Part shown: positions 5,868-12,241 of the stretch, piece by piece
How positions within the stretch are numbered: position 1 is the stretch's first letter
Layout: the number at the start of each line of letters is the position of its first letter
Assembly (NCBI GenBank): GCA_947472655.1
Contig: CANJCG010000016.1
Location: 1 to 18,474, forward strand
Origin: Actinomycetota bacterium
Lineage (GTDB): Bacteria > Actinomycetota > Actinomycetes > S36-B12
Direction: 5' to 3'
Length of the DNA: 18,474 nucleotides
Made by a program: the position numbers and the translations under genes
Notes under the pieces: generated by a model
Seen by the model: only the letters and a program-made list of their open reading frames with translations
What the model was told of the DNA's origin: nothing
Database searches by the model: none

Positions 5868-8612
5868 CTATCCCGGAACCGCGATCTTCTTCGCTGCAGC
5901 TTTCTTAGCAGCCTTCTTCGCGCCAGCTTTCTTTACCGTGCGCGTAGTGAGGTTACGATCTGCTGCCTTCTTCGCCACAGTCTTCTTCGCTGCAGCTTTC
6001 TTAGCCGTTGTTTTCTTGGCAACCCGCTTAACCGTCTTCTTCGTCGGACCTTCAAGTGCTTCTTTGGCCCGACGCTCTGACAAGAGATCAGATGCGCGAT
6101 CGATAGACACCGTCATTGGGTCATCGGCTGTTCGAAGGGAAGCATTCGTCACTCCATCGGTGACATACGGACCAAAACGACCATCACGAACAACGACATG
6201 CAAATTAGTTGTGGGATCTGGACCGATTTCACGAAGGGGCCCAGCAGCCTGCCCACGACCTCGACGCTGCTTTGGCTGTGCATAAAGCGCAAGTGCCTGT
6301 TCCAAGGTGATCGTGAAGATTTCATCTTCACTACCGATGGAACGTGAATCAGTACCGCGCATCAAGTAGGGGCCGTAACGACCATTTTGAACAGTGATTT
6401 CTTCACTCGTGGTCGGATCGATACCCACCTCGCGAGGAAGACTCAGCAACTTCAAGGCATCTTCGAGGGTGACTTCGTTGAGGTTCATTTCACTAAAGAG
6501 TGAAGCGGTGCGCGGCTTATCGGACTTCTTGGCACCTTCTGCAAGCACTTCGGTGACATACGGACCATAACGGCCAGACTTCGCCAGCAGATTCAGGCCG
6601 GTTACGGGATCAACGCCCAGTTCGCGATCACCCGTTGGCTCAGCGAGGAGTTCTTCTGCCTTAGCCGCATTGAGTTCATCAGGAGCTAACCCAACAGGAA
6701 TATTTGCTCGCTCTTCGCCTCGCTCGACGTATGCACCGTAACGACCCACGCGAATATGAGCATCAGTTCCCGCAATTGGCATCGTTGCAATGCTTCGAGC
6801 ATCAATTGCCCCGAGGTCTTCGGTGAGTGGCTTAATACCAGGGAAAGGCCCAGCAAGTGAATCGCCACCGCGCCAGAAGGCTTCGAGCTGATCAACCTGC
6901 TTCGCTTGACCGTTTGCAATTTCGTCGAGCGAGTTTTCCATGTTTGCGGTGAAGTTGTAGTCCACAAGTTCAGCGAAATGCTGCTCAAGTAAACGTACAA
7001 CTGAAAACGCAATGAAACTTGGAACGAGTGCCGAACCTTTTTTCCAGACATAGCCACGATCAACGATCGTGCTCATGATTGATGCATACGTTGATGGACG
7101 GCCTATGCCAAGCTCTTCCAGTCGCTGAACAAGCTTGGCTTCAGTGAAACGTGAAGGTGGACTAGTGGTGTGACCCACGGAGTTGATTTCTTTCGCAGTG
7201 AGAGTTTGACCTTCACTCAACGTTGGAAGTTCATTCTCGTTCTCTGCACCCTCTTCAGGAATGTCTTTCAGAGCAGCGTAGAAACCCGGGAACACCACTA
7301 CGGTGCCAGATGCTGTGAATTCAACTTCTGTTCCGTCAGTTGCAGTGCCCTTGATCTTTGCAGTGGTCGTGGCAAGACGAGCATTAACCATCTGTGAAGC
7401 AACCGTGCGTTTCCACACCAGGTCATACAACGCGAACTCATCGGCATTTAATTCGCGACGAAGCTGATCAGGAGTTTGGAATGAATCGCCAGCAGGACGA
7501 ATTGCCTCATGAGCTTCCTGAGCGTTCTTTGATTTGTTTGGAAAGACGCGTGGAGTTGCTTCTACATATTCGGGGCCATACAACTCTGTGACCTGAACGC
7601 GAGCTGCGTTGATCGCCTGAGCTGACAAGTTGACCGAGTCGGTTCGCATATAGGTGATGTAGCCGTTTTCGTACAAGCTCTGGGCAATGCGCATCGTGCG
7701 CTGAGCACCCCAGCGAAGTCGATTGGATGCTTCTTGCTGCATCGTTGAAGTAGTGAAGGGTGCTGAAGGTTTGCGCTGGTTCGGCTTTTGCTCAACCGAT
7801 GTAATGGTGAAGGTCGCCGGTTTGAGTCCATCAGCAAGTGAATTTGCACGAGCTTCGTCAAGCAGTGTGACTTTGTCTTCAGCCTTGAGCTGACCACTTT
7901 GGTCGAAGTCTTTGCCAATGGCAACGCGCACACCATCAACTGTTGAAAGCCGAGCTCTGAAATCTTGAGGTGCAAATATCGCGTCAATATCCCAGTAGCC
8001 AGCCGAGTTGAAGGCGATGCGTTCACGCTCACGATCGACAACCAAACGCACTGCTACTGATTGAACGCGGCCAGCTGATTTGGCTTCTCGTCCAATCTTT
8101 TTCCAGAGCACTTCAGAAACTGGATAACCGTAGAGACGGTCAACGATGCGGCGGGTTTCCTGCGCTTGCACCAAATCCATGTCGAGATCGCGAGGATGAG
8201 CTACCGCTTCGCGAATTGCGTCAGCAGTAATTTCATTAAAGACCATGCGTTGAACGGGAACCTTGGGACGCAACACCTCTAATAGGTGCCAAGAGATTGC
8301 TTCACCCTCTCGGTCCTCGTCCGTTGCGAGCAAGAGTGCGTCGGCGCCCTTGAGCGCAGTTTTCAAATCCCGAATCGTGGCAGCCTTTGACGGGTGCACG
8401 ATGTAATAGGGACGAAAGCCATCATCGACATTGACGGCCAATTTGCTCCAGGAGTGCTTGCGCTCGCCTTCAGGAAGGTCGGAGGCCTTTGAAGCCAAGT
8501 CACGCACATGGCCGACTGAGGCCATGACGATGTAGTCATCCCCCAGGTATCCCGCGATCTTCTTAGCTTTCGCTGGTGATTCCACGATCACGAGCGTTTT
8601 GTCGTTGGCCAC
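5868..8612 (-). CDS. topA: DNA topoisomerase I (type IA) with Lys/Ala-rich C-terminal tail
   Basis: This 914-aa enzyme relaxes negative supercoils by cutting one strand. The Toprim domain fills residues 4-120, with catalytic Glu 11 (VESPAKAKK) and the acidic cluster TDEDREGE (98-105). The core carries the catalytic Tyr 321 in TYMRTDS. The C-terminal half contains several repeats centred on RYGPYV or RFGPYV (TopA C-terminal repeat domains). The last 57 or so residues are a basic tail of KKAAAKK-type repeats instead of zinc fingers, as in other actinobacteria, where such tails bind DNA and support processivity. GTG 8612 is chosen because AAGGGG lies 5 nt upstream. A perfect TTGACA lies 49 nt upstream. 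It is the first gene of a run with tmk, holB and the lipoprotein hydrolase. Confidence 0.96.
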   Translation of the reverse strand: MANDKTLVIVESPAKAKKIAGYLGDDYIVMASVGHVRDLASKASDLPEGERKHSWSKLAVNVDDGFRPYYIVHPSKAATIRDLKTALKGADALLLATDEDREGEAISWHLLEVLRPKVPVQRMVFNEITADAIREAVAHPRDLDMDLVQAQETRRIVDRLYGYPVSEVLWKKIGREAKSAGRVQSVAVRLVVDRERERIAFNSAGYWDIDAIFAPQDFRARLSTVDGVRVAIGKDFDQSGQLKAEDKVTLLDEARANSLADGLKPATFTITSVEQKPNQRKPSAPFTTSTMQQEASNRLRWGAQRTMRIAQSLYENGYITYMRTDSVNLSAQAINAARVQVTELYGPEYVEATPRVFPNKSKNAQEAHEAIRPAGDSFQTPDQLRRELNADEFALYDLVWKRTVASQMVNARLATTTAKIKGTATDGTEVEFTASGTVVVFPGFYAALKDIPEEGAENENELPTLSEGQTLTAKEINSVGHTTSPPSRFTEAKLVQRLEELGIGRPSTYASIMSTIVDRGYVWKKGSALVPSFIAFSVVRLLEQHFAELVDYNFTANMENSLDEIANGQAKQVDQLEAFWRGGDSLAGPFPGIKPLTEDLGAIDARSIATMPIAGTDAHIRVGRYGAYVERGEERANIPVGLAPDELNAAKAEELLAEPTGDRELGVDPVTGLNLLAKSGRYGPYVTEVLAEGAKKSDKPRTASLFSEMNLNEVTLEDALKLLSLPREVGIDPTTSEEITVQNGRYGPYLMRGTDSRSIGSEDEIFTITLEQALALYAQPKQRRGRGQAAGPLREIGPDPTTNLHVVVRDGRFGPYVTDGVTNASLRTADDPMTVSIDRASDLLSERRAKEALEGPTKKTVKRVAKKTTAKKAAAKKTVAKKAADRNLTTRTVKKAGAKKAAKKAAAKKIAVPG
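5885..6005 (-). repeat. topA: Exact 25-bp direct repeats inside the topA tail
   Basis: The segments 5885-5909 and 5981-6005 are identical over 25 bp, 96 bp (32 codons) apart and in the same frame. They encode the same Ala/Lys segment of the basic tail. Shorter related copies lie between and after them. Such repeats can recombine or slip and change tail length in frame. Confidence 0.8.
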
Positions 8613-8635
8613 TCAATCCCCTTCAGTTGAAGCGG

Positions 8636-8666
8636 AGTCTGACGCTAAGCCACTGCCCTTTGTCAA
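8636..8666 (-). promoter_or_regulatory. Candidate topA promoter
   Basis: On the minus strand a perfect -35 box TTGACA lies at 8666-8661. At 17-19 nt spacing the best -10 is weak (TCAGAC or CAGACT around 8642-8636). Transcription would begin near 8630, some 18 nt before the topA GTG. It is placed back to back with the toxin-antitoxin promoter. The strong -35 with a poor -10 is typical of many actinobacterial promoters but makes the call moderate. Confidence 0.45.
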
Positions 8667-8689
8667 GTTTGAGCGGGTCCGTTGGAGGC

Positions 8690-8724
8690 TTGACGCTAGT
8701 TAACCAACAATCTAGTCTGTTGGT
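8690..8724 (+). promoter_or_regulatory. Candidate vapBC promoter with overlapping operator
   Basis: TTGACG (8690-8695) and TAGTCT (8713-8718) are spaced by exactly 17 nt, placing the transcription start at or next to the ATG at 8725. A perfect 7-bp inverted repeat, ACCAACA (8703-8709) and TGTTGGT (8718-8724) with an 8-nt centre, surrounds the -10 box and touches the start codon. That is where an autoregulating antitoxin or TA complex would bind. There is no ribosome site between the repeat and the ATG, consistent with a leaderless mRNA. Confidence 0.55.
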
Positions 8725-8967
8725 ATGACCATCACTGTAGGAGTCTTTGAAGCCAAGACCCGTCTTTCGGAATTACTCGAGCTCGCTGCCACAGGGGAAC
8801 GCATCGTGGTGACCAAGCGAGGCGTGCCCTTCGCCACGATCGGGCCACCTCCTACCCGTGAAGACCAGATCAAGGAATTCATTGAACTCGCGCGTGAAAT
8901 CCGAAGTCGAACCAAGCCCGGCCCAGAAACCGCCAAAGAACTTATTGAGGAAGGCAGAAGATATTGA
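8725..8967 (+). CDS. Type II antitoxin, Phd/YefM family (VapB-like)
   Basis: This is an 80-aa protein. Residues 2-40 match the Phd/YefM DNA-binding fold (VGVFEAKTRLSELL, then GERIVVTKRG and PFATI). The C-terminal half is charged and helical (about 47-78), the part that wraps and blocks the toxin in this family. It is followed by a PIN-domain gene with a 4-bp overlap, the standard antitoxin-first order. The protein should repress its own promoter through the inverted repeat at 8703-8724 and neutralise the toxin by direct binding. It lies between topA and hppA on the strand opposite to both, which suggests it was inserted. Confidence 0.9.
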   Translation: MTITVGVFEAKTRLSELLELAATGERIVVTKRGVPFATIGPPPTREDQIKEFIELAREIRSRTKPGPETAKELIEEGRRY

Positions 8968-9362
8968 GTTGCGTTATCGACGCCTCAATCATGGTGTCTT
9001 ACTTGGTCAAAGACGAAACAACCGACGCCGTCGAGTCGATTATGGCACCGCTCCTTGTCACTCTCAGCCACGTTCCCACACTGTGGGTTTATGAACTTGC
9101 ATCGGCATTACGGGTTGCTGAGAGAAAGCAGCGGATCAGTGAATCTGACATAAATAGTTACTTAGAAGCCATTCAGCTTTTGATGGTTGACCATCATCAC
9201 CCCAAGACGGAAATGATCGTTGAGATCTCCCGAACAACTGGACTTACTCCATACGATGCGAGCTACATCGCTCTATGCATCCAATTGGAATTGCCGCTGG
9301 TGACACTGGATAAGAAAATGAAGGCAGTTGCTGAACAACTCGGCATAAACGTTCTGAGTTAA
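8964..9362 (+). CDS. Type II toxin, PIN-domain ribonuclease (VapC-like)
   Basis: The 132-aa product is a PIN-domain protein of VapC size. The four acidic metal-binding residues are all visible: Asp 6 (VIDAS), Glu 44 (YELAS), Asp 98 (YDASY) and Asp 116 (TLDKK). VapC toxins cleave RNA, often specific tRNAs or rRNA, and stop translation when the labile antitoxin is lost. The start is a TTG (8964-8966) overlapping the antitoxin stop as TTGA, which favours translational coupling; GAGGAAGG lies about 10 nt upstream. No closer in-frame ATG exists that keeps Asp 6. The target RNA cannot be inferred. The catalytic set is intact, so the toxin is probably functional. Confidence 0.9.
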   Translation: MSCVIDASIMVSYLVKDETTDAVESIMAPLLVTLSHVPTLWVYELASALRVAERKQRISESDINSYLEAIQLLMVDHHHPKTEMIVEISRTTGLTPYDASYIALCIQLELPLVTLDKKMKAVAEQLGINVLS

Positions 9363-9389
9363 TACATTGCATTGATGTCTCTCTCGAAC

Positions 9390-9435
9390 AAAGAGAACTG
9401 CCCCGCACTCTTTCGAGTACGGGGCAGTTCTCTTT
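9390..9435. terminator. Bidirectional terminator between vapC and hppA
   Basis: Two arms of 16 bp (9390-9405 and 9420-9435) are perfect inverted copies: AAAGAGAACTGCCCCG and its complement. After one C-A mismatch four more pairs form, closing on a 4-nt loop (9411-9414). The A-rich and T-rich outer ends give a T tract on either strand. It lies between two convergent genes, 27 bp after the toxin stop and 4 bp after the hppA stop, exactly where a shared terminator is expected. Confidence 0.93.
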
Positions 9436-9439
9436 GGAT

Positions 9440-11761
9440 CTAGACGTTTGCAGGCATGTCACCCATATCGCCGACCGCAATTGGACGACGCTTGCTGATG
9501 ACCACCGAGACAATCACGATAAGCGCTGCGAAGAGTGAAATTCCCCAACGCATACCCGAGTTTGCGTCATTGCCGATGCTCAGTGAAACGACAGCAGGAG
9601 CGATCAACAAAGCGACCAAGTTCATAACCTTGATCAATGGGTTAATTGCAGGACCCGCTGTGTCCTTGAATGGATCGCCGACGGTGTCGCCGATGACTGT
9701 TGCGGAGTGGGCATCAGAGCCCTTACCGCCGTAGTTGCCATCTTCAACAAACTTCTTCGCGTTATCCCAGGCGCCGCCTGAGTTCGAAAGGAAGACCGCC
9801 ATGAGCACACCGGTACCGATGGTGCCGGCAAGGTAAGCACCCAATGGGCCAATACCGAGACCGAAGCCAACAGCAATCGGAGTGAACACTGCCAGGATGC
9901 CTGGTGTTATCAACTCACGTAGTGAGTCGCGAGTAACGATGTCAACAACCTTCGCGTATTCCGGCTTCTCAGTGCCCAACATGATTCCAGGGTGATCGCG
10001 GAACTGGCGACGCACTTCGAAGATCACAGCGCCAGCAGCACGCGAAACCGCGTTGATAGCAAGGCCTGAGAATAAGAAGACCACTGATGCGCCAATGATC
10101 AAACCAACGAGGTTTGCAGGGCTAGCGATATTGAGAATGCCGATGTATTCAAGGTTAGCGAATACATCAGCGATGCTCGCGCCAGAAGCAGCTGTCGCTG
10201 CTGTTACTGCATCACGGAATGAGCCGAACAAAGCCGTTGCAGCAAGCACTGCTGTTGCAATTGCGATGCCCTTTGTAATTGCCTTGGTGGAGTTACCCAC
10301 AGCGTCAAGACGCGTAAGAACCGCAGCGCCTTCACCATGAACATCGCCGGACATTTCAGCAATGCCTTGAGCATTGTCAGAAACAGGGCCGAAGGTATCC
10401 ATCGAAACAATGACGCCGACTGTGGTGAGCAAACCAGTGCCAGCCAATGCGATGGCGAACAGCGACAAAATCACAACGCCGCCACCAATAAGGAAGGCGC
10501 CATAAACTGCGGCAGCAATGATGAGCGCCGAGTAGACAGCAGATTCCAAACCAAGGGAGATACCCGAGAGGATGACGGTTGCCGGCCCGGTAAGTGACGT
10601 CTTTGCAACGTCATCAACTGGGCGGCGGTTTGTTTCAGTGAAGTACGCAGTGAGCTGCTGAATGACGGCAGCAAGAACGATGCCGATAAGCACAGCACCA
10701 ATAACAAAGCCACGCGGGCCAATGTTGTCAACACTTGAACCAGTGATTGCATCAATCGCAAGGCCAGTGGGCTTGTACTTGGTAATGAGATCAGCCCAAG
10801 TGGCTGGGATCCATACAAATGCAGCAACGACGACCAAGATCAACGAGAAGACTGCAGAGATGAAGAAGCCACGGTTGATGGCAGACATACCCGAGCGATC
10901 ACCCTTGCGAGGCGCAACGGCGAAGATGCCGATGACTGCAGTGATAACACCGATTGCAGGAACCACGAGTGGGAAGACCAAACCAAGTTCGCCGAAAGCA
11001 GCCTTACCAAGGATCAATGCAGCAACGAGCGTGACGGCGTATGACTCGAAGAGGTCAGCTGCCATGCCAGCGCAGTCGCCTACGTTGTCACCAACGTTGT
11101 CAGCGATCGTTGCAGCATTGCGAGGATCATCTTCAGGGATTCCCTGCTCAACCTTGCCTACAAGGTCGGCGCCGACGTCAGCTGCCTTGGTGAAAATGCC
11201 ACCACCAACACGCATGAACATTGCCAGAAGTGCGGCACCGAAGCCGAAGCCCTCTAGTACCTTTGGCGCATCGCCCTTGTACACGAGAACCACGAGTGCG
11301 GCACCGAACAAGCCAAGTCCAACTGTGAACATTCCAGCTACGCCACCGGTGCGGAAAGCGATACGCATTGCGAGTTGTTCGCCTGAATCGTTAGCAGCTG
11401 CAGCTACGCGAACGTTGCCGCGAACAGCAAGCCACATACCCATATAGCCGGTGATACCGGAAAACACTGCGCCAACAAGGAAGAAGATGCTTCGACCAAT
11501 ACGTTCTGATGAAGAATCCGCAGGCAGCAAGAACAGTACGAAGAACACGATCACAGCGAAAACTGCGAGTGTCTTGAACTGGCGGCTCAAAAAGGCAGTA
11601 GCGCCTTCTTGAATCGCTCCTGCGATCTCCTGCATCTTTGGGGTGCCCTGAGGTGCGGCGAGGACTTCACGTACCAATACTGCTGCGACAACTAGCGCGA
11701 GCAGCGCGATGACAGCAACGACGACGACAGTCGTCAAGTTGCTTCCACTGAGCTCAATCAT
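9440..11761 (-). CDS. hppA: Membrane-bound proton-pumping pyrophosphatase, K+-independent type
   Basis: The 773-aa membrane protein couples pyrophosphate hydrolysis to proton export across the cytoplasmic membrane; about 16 membrane helices are expected and the hydrophobic pattern agrees. The pyrophosphate site is complete: DVGADLVGKVE near 195-205, then DNVGDNVGDCAGMAADLFE at 221-239, and near the C-terminus DTVGDPFKDTAGP. In GNSTKAIT the determinant residue is Lys 493 with Thr three positions on (496), the signature of K+-independent H+-PPases; K+-dependent enzymes have Ala here. ATG 11761 is preferred over the upstream in-frame codon at 11794 because AGGAG lies about 5 nt upstream and the family begins close to this point. 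Its stop is 4 bp from the terminator hairpin. The STAS gene lies 95 bp upstream on the same strand. Confidence 0.95.
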   Translation of the reverse strand: MIELSGSNLTTVVVVAVIALLALVVAAVLVREVLAAPQGTPKMQEIAGAIQEGATAFLSRQFKTLAVFAVIVFFVLFLLPADSSSERIGRSIFFLVGAVFSGITGYMGMWLAVRGNVRVAAAANDSGEQLAMRIAFRTGGVAGMFTVGLGLFGAALVVLVYKGDAPKVLEGFGFGAALLAMFMRVGGGIFTKAADVGADLVGKVEQGIPEDDPRNAATIADNVGDNVGDCAGMAADLFESYAVTLVAALILGKAAFGELGLVFPLVVPAIGVITAVIGIFAVAPRKGDRSGMSAINRGFFISAVFSLILVVVAAFVWIPATWADLITKYKPTGLAIDAITGSSVDNIGPRGFVIGAVLIGIVLAAVIQQLTAYFTETNRRPVDDVAKTSLTGPATVILSGISLGLESAVYSALIIAAAVYGAFLIGGGVVILSLFAIALAGTGLLTTVGVIVSMDTFGPVSDNAQGIAEMSGDVHGEGAAVLTRLDAVGNSTKAITKGIAIATAVLAATALFGSFRDAVTAATAASGASIADVFANLEYIGILNIASPANLVGLIIGASVVFLFSGLAINAVSRAAGAVIFEVRRQFRDHPGIMLGTEKPEYAKVVDIVTRDSLRELITPGILAVFTPIAVGFGLGIGPLGAYLAGTIGTGVLMAVFLSNSGGAWDNAKKFVEDGNYGGKGSDAHSATVIGDTVGDPFKDTAGPAINPLIKVMNLVALLIAPAVVSLSIGNDANSGMRWGISLFAALIVIVSVVISKRRPIAVGDMGDMPANV

Positions 11762-11778
11762 GGGTCTCCTGACTAGGC

Positions 11779-11818
11779 GTGAACTGTTGTTCACAAATCG
11801 AGGGGAGTTTATTAACTC
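11779..11818 (-). promoter_or_regulatory. Two short inverted repeats in the hppA leader
   Basis: GTGAAC-tgtt-GTTCAC (11779-11794) is a perfect 6-bp inverted repeat, and GAGTT-tatt-AACTC (11805-11818) a perfect 5-bp one. Both lie 18-57 bp upstream of the hppA ATG and before its AGGAG ribosome site. They could be operators or RNA hairpins. No T tract follows, so neither is a classic terminator. I found no convincing -35/-10 pair in the 95-bp gap. Confidence 0.35.
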
Positions 11819-11856
11819 AGCAGGGGAAATCAGGTGGAATTAGGAAATTGTCCGAT

Positions 11857-12201
11857 TTATGCCAATTTCGTGGCGAGCAAGGCTTCCTCTAGCGATTGGG
11901 CAATAAGGATGAACGAATCAAGACCAGTAATGGTCAATACCTTTCGCACTCGCTCGGCGTTCGTGACGATGGCAACAGATCCACCAAGGTGGCTAGCGCG
12001 CTCTGCCGCCTTAATCAGCACACCTAAGCCGGTGGAATCCATGAAAGGCACATCACTGGCGTCCACAACGAGTGGCTGAGGGGGCTGCCAGGACACAAGG
12101 ATCTCCGAATCCATCCGGCCCGCTGTCGCTAAATCCACATCACCGCGTACGGAAACCACTAACGCCCCTGAAATGATCTCGCTGGAGACCGCGAACTCCA
12201 T
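11857..12201 (-). CDS. STAS-domain protein, anti-sigma factor antagonist type
   Basis: The 114-aa product is a single STAS domain of the SpoIIAA/RsbV type. These proteins bind an anti-sigma kinase and release the sigma factor until they are phosphorylated. The phosphorylatable Ser is in FMDSTGLG (Ser 56), the family hallmark; the preceding strand ends in VVDASDV and the helix after it in LIKAAERA. ATG 12201 is chosen because GAAGG lies about 7 nt upstream and the domain begins directly; an extension to 12255 would run across the intergenic region into the divergent helicase gene. No anti-sigma kinase or sigma factor is in the window, so the partner is unknown. It lies upstream of hppA and 40 bp from the divergent helicase start. 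Confidence 0.88.
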   Translation of the reverse strand: MEFAVSSEIISGALVVSVRGDVDLATAGRMDSEILVSWQPPQPLVVDASDVPFMDSTGLGVLIKAAERASHLGGSVAIVTNAERVRKVLTITGLDSFILIAQSLEEALLATKLA

Positions 12202-12241
12202 GTGAAGACCTTCGCACATCCCGCGCGTTACCGTGGGGGAA

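Noticed and set aside
5860..6285. Plus-strand frame of 141 codons, hydrophobic at its start
   Set aside because: It is the antisense of the Lys/Ala tail of TopA; Lys and Ala codons read backwards give Phe and Ala, which mimics a membrane protein.
8613..9439. Mobile element around the toxin-antitoxin pair
   Set aside because: No transposase, terminal inverted repeats or target-site duplication can be seen at its borders; insertion remains only an inference from strand and context.
10662..11447. Plus-strand frame of 261 codons
   Set aside because: Antisense shadow of hppA, rich in Pro, Thr and Arg, without recognisable motifs or a ribosome site.
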